Assembly: GCA_023229405.1 (NCBI GenBank)
Contig: JALNZH010000018.1
Location: forward strand, 1 to 25,195
From: Bacteroidota bacterium
GTDB taxonomy: Bacteria; Bacteroidota; Ignavibacteria; UBA10030; UBA8401
Reading direction: 5' to 3'
DNA length: 25,195 bases
The notes under the pieces are model-generated. The model made no database searches. It was not told where the DNA came from and saw nothing but the letters and a program-made list of their open reading frames with translations. Every line of letters begins with the position of its first letter. Position 1 is the stretch's first letter. Shown one piece after another: positions 1-6,924 of the stretch. The position numbers and the translations under genes were made by a program.

Positions 1-20
1 TCGACGGCGCAGAAACAGCG

Positions 21-115
21 GTCATCCTGGGCAAATCCTTTGCTGTTTGTTCCGAAGGAATCCCTGCGGGAAAGGATGCGTCTCCCGATAGGGATGCCTT
101 CGGCAGAAGGATGAC
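21..115. repeat. Nested inverted-repeat intergenic element
   Basis: Outer arms GTCATCCT (21-28) and AGGATGAC (108-115) are perfect reverse complements. Inside them CCGAAGGAATCCC (52-64) pairs with GGGATGCCTTCGG (91-103) with one mismatch, and a short TCCC/GGGA hairpin sits at 61-71. The whole could fold as a long interrupted stem. It lies downstream of the convergent end of trhO (minus strand) with no coding sequence around it. GTCA-x-CCT...AGG-x-TGAC elements of this kind are common intergenic repeats in Bacteroidota-related genomes; membership of such a family is inferred from appearance. The rest of 1-198 shows no gene. Confidence 0.6.
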
Positions 116-198
116 GTAACTATCTTAACCTGCGCCTTGCTCACCATGACCGTTTTTCTTGTTTTGCGTAACGTGAGAGACTAACGAAGTTCTACAAA

Positions 199-1107
199 TC
201 AATCACCCATTGGCAGTTCATGCCGTGGAGCGGATTGGCATTCAACGCGGCACGATCGTCGGTGATGTTGTTCGCACGATTCACAGGAAAAAAACTGCCG
301 GTGACAATCCAGATTTGCGCAATTTACATAGCGATCGCACGGTGTACCGCAATGGATGCAGGTCGAAACCGGACGGTATTCTTCGGTGTGATTGATGGGA
401 ACGGAGATGCGCTGATCGAACACATAACATTTGCCATCCCATAATCTTCCTTGTATGTGCTGGTCTTTTCCGTAGGTGATAATTCCGCCGTGCAGTTGGG
501 CAACGTGTTCAAATCCTTCGCTGAGCATGTATGCGGTCAATTTTTCACATCGAACACCGCCGGTGCAATAGGTAAGAATGGTTTTGTCTTTATGTGTTGA
601 AAGATTATCTCTGATCCAGCTAGGGAAATCACGGAATGATGTTACCGGCGGCCGAATTGCATTCCGGAAATGTCCAAGATCGTATTCGTAGTCAGTCCGT
701 CCGTCCAAAATCAGCACATCGTCGCGTTGCATAGTGTTGTACCATTCTTCGGGGGAGAGGTAGGTTCCTGTTTGTTTCAGCGGATTTCCTTCTTCGCCAA
801 CCCGGAAAGTGACCAGTTCTTCCTTCACACGCACGAACAATTTATCGAACACATGACCGTCGGATTCATCGGTTTTGAACCTCATATCCGAGAACCGTTC
901 ATCCATCGTCAACGTGTTGATATAACACTCTGTCTGTTCTACAGTGCCGGAGATAGTTCCGTTAATCCCTTCGGGTGAAACAAGTATCCGTCCCCGGACT
1001 CCCAGCTTCCAGCAGAAATGATAATGATGCTGAGCAAAGAGCGCATATCCCTGAATGGGAATGAATTTGTAATAGAGCAGGACGCGATATGGTTTTTCGA
1101 ATTTCAC
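199..1107 (-). CDS. trhO: tRNA uridine(34) hydroxylase TrhO (YceA, rhodanese-like)
   Basis: Cytoplasmic enzyme of the TrhO/YceA family, which hydroxylates U34 of tRNA to 5-hydroxyuridine in an oxygen-dependent, prephenate-independent reaction. The 302-aa product has the usual order: an N-terminal ferredoxin-like domain (about 1-110, with SPEGINGTISG at 44-54), a rhodanese domain (about 125-220) with the active-site loop CTGGVRCEK starting at Cys181, and a cysteine-rich C-terminal tail (Cys250, 253, 257, 263, 268, 275, 278, 286, 290). It is somewhat shorter than the E. coli protein, lacking an extended basic tail. The start is GTG at 1107-1105, with no clear Shine-Dalgarno; an ATG just upstream is out of frame and meets a stop at its third codon. 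It is the last gene of a minus-strand cluster, 68 bp after the 101-aa gene. Family assignment is secure; activity here is inferred. Confidence 0.93.
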   Translation of the reverse strand: MKFEKPYRVLLYYKFIPIQGYALFAQHHYHFCWKLGVRGRILVSPEGINGTISGTVEQTECYINTLTMDERFSDMRFKTDESDGHVFDKLFVRVKEELVTFRVGEEGNPLKQTGTYLSPEEWYNTMQRDDVLILDGRTDYEYDLGHFRNAIRPPVTSFRDFPSWIRDNLSTHKDKTILTYCTGGVRCEKLTAYMLSEGFEHVAQLHGGIITYGKDQHIQGRLWDGKCYVFDQRISVPINHTEEYRPVSTCIHCGTPCDRYVNCANLDCHRQFFSCESCEQHHRRSCRVECQSAPRHELPMGD

Positions 1108-1175
1108 CGCATGAAAGTACGGATAATTCGACGAATTAAAAAGTAGCGAAGGAGGATGCCGGATGGTTCGAAGTG

Positions 1176-1481
1176 TTATGGAGTTTGTTGCTTCACATAC
1201 TGAACAACAATCAATGCGTCATTGATCGGATCAACAGCAAGGGACTGAAAATTGGAATCAAGTCTCGTTACAAGCCGATTAATCGCCTCGCGGACCTCTT
1301 GCGGAATGGAATCGTCTCTTGTTGCGGTATGCAATAACTTCAGAAAATCTGTCGAAGATTCTCGATATAAATATTGCAATGCAATTCCCGCTATCCTTCG
1401 GGCTGTAGTACGGGTACGCCCCGGATTTTCATGCGGCCGAATACGTTGTAATTCAATCTCAACCTGGTACAGCCAATTCAT
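1176..1481 (-). CDS. Hypothetical 101-aa protein coupled to the DUF2851 gene
   Basis: The family is not recognised. The product is a small, soluble, probably all-helical protein with an Arg/Ala-rich segment NPGRTRTTARRIAGIALQ (about residues 19-36) and no signal peptide or membrane segment. The start is set at ATG 1481-1479, which overlaps the DUF2851 stop (1480-1478) in an ATGA arrangement and is preceded by AGAGG about 10 bases upstream. The open frame extends further upstream to 1535, but that would overlap the neighbour by more than 50 bases and ignore the coupling signal. Tight coupling suggests co-expression with the DUF2851 protein, possibly a functional partner. The ribosome binding site supports that it is a real gene; no function can be assigned. 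Confidence 0.7.
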   Translation of the reverse strand: MNWLYQVEIELQRIRPHENPGRTRTTARRIAGIALQYLYRESSTDFLKLLHTATRDDSIPQEVREAINRLVTRLDSNFQSLAVDPINDALIVVQYVKQQTP

Positions 1482-2977
1482 CGGGGAAATACCTCTTTGC
1501 CAATCCTGCATTCCGAACAACCGTTGGCAACGCAATATCTTTTATACAGTTGGAGTAATCCTTGTTGTTGAAACGCAAATGATAGCGGTATTCTAGCTTT
1601 TACCAGTTGTGATTTCATTGTTCGTAGGATGGAATTATCCTCTAATAACGGCAGTTCTGTCGCAATATTCAAGCATTGTTCAACAAGCAGTTCGTTTCGG
1701 AAGATTGCCCCATACAAGCAAACGAACGGTATGATTGTATTGACGATAATGTCGTTGATTCTCGCCGCTCCGAGCACGGAATGCTTTTTATGTGTTGCTT
1801 CGGTGAACGAATAGTGATAATTCCAATAAGAATGATCTCCTGCATCCAACAATACCGTCAGCTGATTGATCTTCGACTGGAGGGATGAGTATCGTCCTTC
1901 GATTACGGTAATAATTGATCGGAATAGTGAACGCTGTAGTAAATTGAATACGAAGACACTTGCTGCAGCCAGGCGAATCGTCGGGAAATTTCCGGGACGA
2001 GTGGGCGAGAAATTCCAATCGGACTGTTGTAAGGGAGGTACGGAAAATGGTGTGTGGAGTTCTTTCCACGCTGCATATAGGGAATGGATGTAGACTTTTG
2101 AATCGATGTCATCTGTTTCATCAATTGCTGGAAGAAGATCTGATGTTCGAAATAACAGCGCCTCAATGTGGTGAGTGTTTGGCAATATTTCATTCGTTCC
2201 GCCTTTGAGCGATGTCCGGAATAGTTCACTCAATCGAAATATCGACACGCGTTCTGCTAGTAACTTCATCGGTTGACGATTATTCGAATATCCGAGGCAA
2301 TCCATCACTTCTTCATACAATAATTGTTCCCATGCGATTCGCTGATTGTACTGAGAGTTGTCGAACGTTCCTGTTAATATCGGAAAATCTTCATTATTCG
2401 GAGCATAATGATCTTGTGGTTCGTTAATAGTTCTCTGCAGATCAACAATGATATGATCAAGACGTTCATGCATTCGGTTAATTTTTTCCTGCAGGCGTTC
2501 GCGATAGAGTGTGCGGATCCAGTATTGCAAGATTTCCGTCTGAACAACGTCGTTGTTCGGTGCGCAGGGAATTTGCCGGTGGCGGGAACTGTATTCTTCG
2601 CGGGACAGGTGGTCGCCGATGTCCGTAACGGAAGCAGAGAGAAACGGTTCTAAAATGATCGTCGGAATGATCCTGCCGCTTTCCGATTGAGTTGGACGCG
2701 CTTTCCCCAGTAGCACCACATGAAGGATAACGGAATTGTAATTCCGGTCATACTGATGGTTATGCAGTTCCCAATCTTCGATATTCCGGTGGAATTCGAT
2801 GTCTCCAGTATACACTGTTCCGTCGATCTGTAGCCGTGCGTTCCGAAAATCCGGTCCGCTCGTACGTGAGAGTGTTCCCGCATCAAGGATGTGGAGCGTG
2901 AGTCCGTCCGTTGTTACAAGACGAGTCGTATCAAACATCTGTTTGGACCAGAGATGTCGTAAAAGATCTTCGTGCAT
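1478..2977 (-). CDS. DUF2851 family protein
   Basis: A 499-aa protein of the DUF2851 family, widespread in Bacteroidota and Chlorobi relatives and without a known biochemical role. Family-like features are the N-terminal LLRHLWSKQMF, the motif SGPDFRNARLQIDG (about 39-52), GDIEFHRN (about 58-65) and SVILHVVL (about 82-89). The C-terminus carries Cys482, Cys487 and Cys490 in a Cx4CxxC pattern (YCVANGCSEC), followed by RIG, typical of the family's tail and possibly metal-binding (inference). No signal peptide or membrane segment is seen, so it is probably cytoplasmic. The start ATG at 2977-2975 has no obvious Shine-Dalgarno sequence but matches the expected N-terminus. It leads a minus-strand cluster with the 101-aa protein and trhO. 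The 154 bp between it and pyrF show no convincing promoter or terminator. Confidence 0.88.
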   Translation of the reverse strand: MHEDLLRHLWSKQMFDTTRLVTTDGLTLHILDAGTLSRTSGPDFRNARLQIDGTVYTGDIEFHRNIEDWELHNHQYDRNYNSVILHVVLLGKARPTQSESGRIIPTIILEPFLSASVTDIGDHLSREEYSSRHRQIPCAPNNDVVQTEILQYWIRTLYRERLQEKINRMHERLDHIIVDLQRTINEPQDHYAPNNEDFPILTGTFDNSQYNQRIAWEQLLYEEVMDCLGYSNNRQPMKLLAERVSIFRLSELFRTSLKGGTNEILPNTHHIEALLFRTSDLLPAIDETDDIDSKVYIHSLYAAWKELHTPFSVPPLQQSDWNFSPTRPGNFPTIRLAAASVFVFNLLQRSLFRSIITVIEGRYSSLQSKINQLTVLLDAGDHSYWNYHYSFTEATHKKHSVLGAARINDIIVNTIIPFVCLYGAIFRNELLVEQCLNIATELPLLEDNSILRTMKSQLVKARIPLSFAFQQQGLLQLYKRYCVANGCSECRIGKEVFPR

Positions 2978-3131
2978 AAGAAATGGAGCGGAAGTTCATC
3001 GTCCCAATATGTCAGTTGTACGTATCGGGATCGGCGCCGGAGGAAACGTTAAGAGAGAGTGATGGTGCCGCTTGTGTAGTATGTGATGGTAATTGTTTTC
3101 TGTGTATTGCTTTTTTTGTGACTGGTATTCC

Positions 3132-3950
3132 TTAAAAATATTTATTTCTGAAAAAGTTTATTTCATTGTTCAACTTTAATGCTTCGCTGCGGGCAGCGGC
3201 GGAATAATCTTTCCCCTGCGATGCATACAGTATACTGCGGCTGGCGTTAATTAATACTCCAAGTCCATTGTTCATGCATCCGTAACGGATTACATCTTCC
3301 ACTGAACCTCCTTGAGCTCCAATCCCGGGAACCAAGAACGGAATATCCGGTGCAAGCAACCGTACCGTCCGGATTTCATTGGACTTTGTTGCGCCGACAA
3401 CGAAGCCGAGATTATGCTGATTTGTCCAGTGCTGCGATTGTGTTACCACTTCTTCGAACAGCCGATTTTTCCCGATTTTCTTATATTGAAAATCAAACGC
3501 TCCCTGATTGGATGTTAACGCTAGCAGGAAAACCCCTTTCTCTTTATGTTCCAAAAACGGTTGAACCGAATCCTTTCCCATATACGGCGCGACAGTAATC
3601 GAATCGAATCCCATGTCTTGTAAAATCGCTTTCGCGTATTGGGTCGATGTATTGCCGATATCTCCCCGTTTTGCATCGGCGATGGTAATAATAGAGGAGG
3701 GGATGAATGCGAGTGTCTGCTCCATTATCTGCCATCCTTTTTTCCCGAGCGATTCATAAAACGCAAAGTTGATCTTATATGCACACGCGAGATCGGCCGT
3801 CGCATCAATGATTCTTTTGTTGAATTCCAGAAAACCGTGAGGTCTGGTCCGCAATTGAACGGGAATTTTCTGTGCATCGGTATCAAGACCAACGCACAAA
3901 AGCGAATTTGCCTGTTGTTGAATTGATGTTAATTTCGAAATAAAAGTCAT
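3132..3950 (-). CDS. pyrF: Orotidine 5'-phosphate decarboxylase, type 2
   Basis: Catalyses decarboxylation of OMP to UMP, the last step of de novo pyrimidine synthesis, in the cytoplasm. The 272-aa length and sequence fit the longer type-2 (mycobacterial/Bacteroidota) subfamily. Visible motifs are CVGLDTD (19-25), the catalytic stretch DAKRGDIGNT (92-101, with Asp92, Lys94 and Asp97 forming the charged active-site array), APYMGKDS (121-128) and the phosphate-binding loop PGIGAQGGS (208-216). The ATG start at 3950 gives the expected N-terminus. It appears to stand alone: the upstream neighbour on the same strand is a dead ORF6N gene whose stop lies 58 bp away, and the next gene downstream begins 154 bp past its stop. 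A TTGACA-like element upstream could be its own promoter. Identification is secure. Confidence 0.96.
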   Translation of the reverse strand: MTFISKLTSIQQQANSLLCVGLDTDAQKIPVQLRTRPHGFLEFNKRIIDATADLACAYKINFAFYESLGKKGWQIMEQTLAFIPSSIITIADAKRGDIGNTSTQYAKAILQDMGFDSITVAPYMGKDSVQPFLEHKEKGVFLLALTSNQGAFDFQYKKIGKNRLFEEVVTQSQHWTNQHNLGFVVGATKSNEIRTVRLLAPDIPFLVPGIGAQGGSVEDVIRYGCMNNGLGVLINASRSILYASQGKDYSAAARSEALKLNNEINFFRNKYF

Positions 3951-3969
3951 ACTCTTTTTTTCTTTATAG

Positions 3970-3993
3970 TATATAATACAGCAGATTTGTCAA
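3970..3993 (-). promoter_or_regulatory. Possible pyrF promoter
   Basis: On the minus strand TTGACA (3993-3988) is followed after about 14-16 bases by overlapping TATACT/TACTAT sequences, 20-40 bases before the pyrF ATG. The -35 hexamer is perfect, but the -10 placement is ambiguous and the spacing short, so this is only a candidate. Confidence 0.35.
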
Positions 3994-4008
3994 CAGAAAA
4001 CTGACCGG

Positions 4009-4475
4009 TCATTTTAGCCGTACAGGCGGCTCTAAAATTTTATGAATAGCTTCAAAAGCAACGTTGAAATGGTTCTCATACTTCCGTTCTCATTCCTTTA
4101 ATTTCCGAGCAAAATTTTGTGCGTTGAAAGCAACTAACAGAATTTGACAAATGTTCTGATGATCTCAATAATAACGAGTATTACCTGTCACTATCTAAGC
4201 ACAGAAGAGTGCATTGCCACACCATGTTCTGTACAGGCAAACGGCAGTTTTCAAATTTTCCCCAACATGAAGTCACAATTTGTGACTTCATGTTTTGATA
4301 TTCTTTTTGCGATAATTGAAAGAGAAGATCTGTCGGAAATTTCTTTACGGTTCGATGGACTGCCTGCATCAGTATTTTTATGACCGATGTGATACAATTC
4401 GGCAAGGCGATTGCTCAATAATTCTTTTTGACTACGAATGAGGAAGATTCTCTATTCGATGATTTCTTTGGGCAT
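4009..4475 (-). pseudogene. Decayed ORF6N-domain (phage-type DNA-binding) gene
   Basis: No single frame is open, but stitching minus-strand frames recovers an almost complete ORF6N-family protein. From ATG 4475 the frame reads MPKEIIE, a TAG stop (4454-4452), then RIFLIRSQKELLSNRLAELY. After a frameshift near 4380 it continues KILMQAVHRTVKKFPTDLLF, then NMKSQIVTSCWG. Another frame gives TEHGVAMHSSVLR, then, past stops, IIEIIRTFVK, and finally ARKLKE, a TGA, ERKYENHFNVAFEAIHK and a terminal stop at 4011-4009. Order and spacing match intact ORF6N proteins (typically MPKEII...RIFLIRGQKVML...LAELY...QAVRRN..RFP..FMFQL...SQIVTSSWG...EQGVAML). The 155-codon span is close to full length, so it decayed by point changes and small indels rather than truncation. 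ORF6N proteins are predicted DNA-binding proteins of phage and mobile-element origin, often related to antirepressors. Recognition rests on remembered family motifs, not a search. Confidence 0.85.
4264..4294. repeat. Perfect 15-bp inverted repeat (31-nt palindrome)
   Basis: AACATGAAGTCACAA (4264-4278) and TTGTGACTTCATGTT (4280-4294) are exact reverse complements around a single central T. It lies inside the ORF6N pseudogene, where the minus strand encodes N-M-K-S-Q-I-V-T-S-C. No T-tract characteristic of a terminator follows it for either flanking gene. Confidence 0.9.
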
Positions 4476-4637
4476 TATTAATTTTGATCGATTCATCTGG
4501 TGATAACAATGAAATAAAAATGATATCCTTCACAGGAACGTGTTGCTTCACCATTGCGACAGTAAACACCTTCTTAAGAAGATAACGGTACAACCCGTAA
4601 TCTACATTCGAATTACTTTCGAAACCAATACAAGCCA
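4476..4637. other. Intergenic remainder, no recognisable gene
   Basis: This stretch lies between the end of the S9 peptidase gene and the start of the ORF6N pseudogene. A minus-strand GTG frame (4638-4432, 68 aa) crosses it and runs into the pseudogene, but it has no ribosome binding site and no family resemblance that I can see. No hairpin terminator was found after the peptidase stop. Confidence 0.5.
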
Positions 4638-6683
4638 CTATTTTAAATATTCATTCAGCCATTCAAAGATCGTGTTGTGCCACATCTCCGAATTCTGCGG
4701 CTTCAACACCCAGTGTCCTTCATCCGGAAAATAAAGTAGTTTGGAAGGAATTCCTTTCCGCTGCAAAGTAGTGAAGAGTGCAAAACCTTCTCCCACCGGA
4801 ACACGGAAATCCAATTCGTTGTGAATAATAAGCGTCGGTGTTTTGAAATTCTGTGCAAATTTATGCGGAGAAAATTTTTCGAAATCCGGGTTTTCCCACG
4901 GAATGCCATGTTCCCATTCGTCGAACCAAGTCTCTTCGGTAACGCCGTACATGGATTGAAAATTATACACGCCGTCGTGACAGACAAGCGTTTTAAATTT
5001 ATCAGTATGTCCGTTCATCCAGTTCATCATATATCCGCCGTAGCTTGCACCGGCAGCAGCCATTTTTGCAAGATCCACATACGGTTGCTGTTCCATATAC
5101 GCAACACCGTTCATTACATCGGTATACACTTTGCCGCCCCAGTCATGCGAAATCTCGTCCGTGAATTGCTGACCGAATCCTGTTGAACCGCGGGGATTCG
5201 GAAGTGCAATGACATATCCCTGCGCAGCCCAGAGTTGCTGATTCCATCGATATGACCAACCGTTCCCGAACGCTCCCTGCGGTCCGCCGTGCACCCAATA
5301 CACGAGCGGATATTTTTTCTTTGCATCGAAGAAGGGAGGTTTTACGATCCACATTTGCACTTTTGCTCCGTTCGCTCCTTCAAACCAAACATATTCCGGT
5401 TCGCTTAGTTCGATATGGGAAAAAAGATCGTCGTTTACTTTGGTTAATTGTTTTGCATTTGTTCCATTGTTGCCCGCTGTCCAGATCTCCACTGGATGGG
5501 ACATCGTTTGATGAACAAAGACAATCGTTTTACCGTCTGCCGAAATGTTCACATCGCCATTGTTTGCATTGTCGTACACTTTTTTCACCATTCCATCGAT
5601 GCCGATGGACCAAAGTGGTGTGTTGGCTTTTTCTTCGGCAGAAGTATACAGTGTCTTATTGTCATCAGACCACACGAAAGCGTCCACGTTTGTATCGAAT
5701 TTCGGGGTCAAACTTTTGACGGTACCGGCCATGCGGTCGTACAGCATCAGCTGCCAGCGATCCGCTTCAAATCCGGGACGAGACTGTGCGCGATAAGCGA
5801 TAAATTTTCCATTTGGGGAATATTGCGGATAAACGTCCGCTGCGGCGTTTGTCGTAATCTGTTTCCGTTCTCCTGTGGAGAGGTTCACCGTAAGGATATC
5901 ATGATTAGTGCTCCACGATTCTTCCCGGACAGGAACAGGTGTCGCGGTATATGCAACCTCTTTTCCATCAGGCGAAAAACTAAAATCATCGCCGGTAGAA
6001 AATGTTGATGAGGTCGGAACTGCATCGCGGTCGCCTGGGGTGATATTGCGTGGATTTGTACCGTCTGCATTCACTACAAAAATATGCTGCCGTTTATCAT
6101 CCACCCATGAATCCCAGTGGCGGTACAACAGTTTTGTCATAACACGGGCATTCATTTTGCTGTTGTCGCGTCCTGCCTGTTTTTGTTTATTCAAAGCGTC
6201 CGCTTCGGCATACGGCTTGTCGGAAAATTCAGGAAAGACAGCAGAGTAAAATGCCAGCTGTTTTCCATCCGGCGACCAGATGGCTCCGCTTGCTTCGCTG
6301 GAGATGGAGGTGATTTTTTTCGATTCACCGGTTGCAACTGTGATGACAAAAATCTGCAATGATCCGTCCCGGTTGGATTCGAACGCGATCGATTTTCCAT
6401 CCGGTGACCATCGAGGATGGCGGTCAGCTTTCGGTCCGTTCGTTAATTGTTTTGCCGTTCCACCAATAGTGGGTATCAGCCAGATATCGGTGTTAATTCT
6501 GTTCGCCACTTTGTCTACCACACCGACAACATACGCAACAGTTTTCCCATCCGGTGAAAGCTGCGGATCACTGACGCGCTGAATAGTGAATAAATCTTCG
6601 AGTTGCAGTGGCCGTTTTGTTTGAGCGATTGATAAAACAGAAGTGAAAACGTACAACATCATGAACAATGTCCGGCGATTCAT
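4638..6683 (-). CDS. Secreted S9 family prolyl oligopeptidase-like peptidase (DPP5-like)
   Basis: Serine peptidase of family S9, of the dipeptidyl-peptidase 5/acylaminoacyl-peptidase type, releasing short N-terminal peptides from oligopeptides. The 681-aa product starts with a signal peptide (MNRRTLFMMLYVFTSVLSIA, cleavage near residue 21), so it acts in the periplasm or outside. Residues about 30-420 form a TolB/PD40 beta-propeller with repeated SPDGK motifs. The C-terminal alpha/beta-hydrolase domain has YWVHGGPQGAFG (oxyanion region), LPNPRGSTGFG, the nucleophile motif GASYGGYM (Ser about 547), ELDFRVP (Asp about 625) and DEGHWV (His about 657): a complete triad. GAGGG-like Shine-Dalgarno (GAGGGTTTT before ATG) supports the start at 6683. 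It is divergent from the M16 pair, with about 240 bp between starts, suggesting a shared regulatory region for secreted peptidases. The exact S9 subfamily is inferred. Confidence 0.92.
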   Translation of the reverse strand: MNRRTLFMMLYVFTSVLSIAQTKRPLQLEDLFTIQRVSDPQLSPDGKTVAYVVGVVDKVANRINTDIWLIPTIGGTAKQLTNGPKADRHPRWSPDGKSIAFESNRDGSLQIFVITVATGESKKITSISSEASGAIWSPDGKQLAFYSAVFPEFSDKPYAEADALNKQKQAGRDNSKMNARVMTKLLYRHWDSWVDDKRQHIFVVNADGTNPRNITPGDRDAVPTSSTFSTGDDFSFSPDGKEVAYTATPVPVREESWSTNHDILTVNLSTGERKQITTNAAADVYPQYSPNGKFIAYRAQSRPGFEADRWQLMLYDRMAGTVKSLTPKFDTNVDAFVWSDDNKTLYTSAEEKANTPLWSIGIDGMVKKVYDNANNGDVNISADGKTIVFVHQTMSHPVEIWTAGNNGTNAKQLTKVNDDLFSHIELSEPEYVWFEGANGAKVQMWIVKPPFFDAKKKYPLVYWVHGGPQGAFGNGWSYRWNQQLWAAQGYVIALPNPRGSTGFGQQFTDEISHDWGGKVYTDVMNGVAYMEQQPYVDLAKMAAAGASYGGYMMNWMNGHTDKFKTLVCHDGVYNFQSMYGVTEETWFDEWEHGIPWENPDFEKFSPHKFAQNFKTPTLIIHNELDFRVPVGEGFALFTTLQRKGIPSKLLYFPDEGHWVLKPQNSEMWHNTIFEWLNEYLK

Positions 6684-6924
6684 AAAACCCTCGTGTAAGA
6701 TTGATGAAAATGTCTATAAAATAAAGTAAGGCAAAAAGAGATGAGAGGCAATGAAGATTCATTGGTCGATGGGAACTTTCATCATCAGTACCTCAATAAA
6801 ATTGGTGTGCCAGAACGGTTGGTATTAACATTCGTAAACTATTTCCATGGGTAACTTTACTTTCCCGATTAAAAATTCTACTTTTACCCACATTTCTCGT
6901 TCACAATCACTATTAGGGGCAGCA

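Noticed and set aside
1482..1535. Longer start for the 101-aa protein
   Set aside because: It would overlap the DUF2851 coding end by more than 50 bp; the ATGA overlap with its own ribosome binding site at 1481 is a better start.
4264..4294. Palindrome considered as a bidirectional terminator
   Set aside because: No T-tract of useful length follows on either strand, and no live gene ends beside it.
4144..4383. Plus-strand 79-aa open frame in the pyrF-peptidase gap
   Set aside because: It is the antisense shadow of the ORF6N pseudogene; no ribosome binding site or recognisable family.
4432..4638. Minus-strand GTG-started 68-aa open frame after the S9 peptidase
   Set aside because: No ribosome binding site, no recognisable motifs, and it runs into the ORF6N relic in another frame. 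It could be a fragment of a second decayed gene but cannot be supported.
5252..6008. Long plus-strand open frames opposite the S9 peptidase
   Set aside because: They are antisense to a well-supported gene with intact catalytic motifs; Cys/His/Arg-rich composition typical of shadow frames.
6847..6924. Upstream in-frame ATG extending the first M16 gene by 26 residues
   Set aside because: It would place extra polar residues before a clear signal peptide; the ATG at 6925 has AGGGG correctly spaced upstream.
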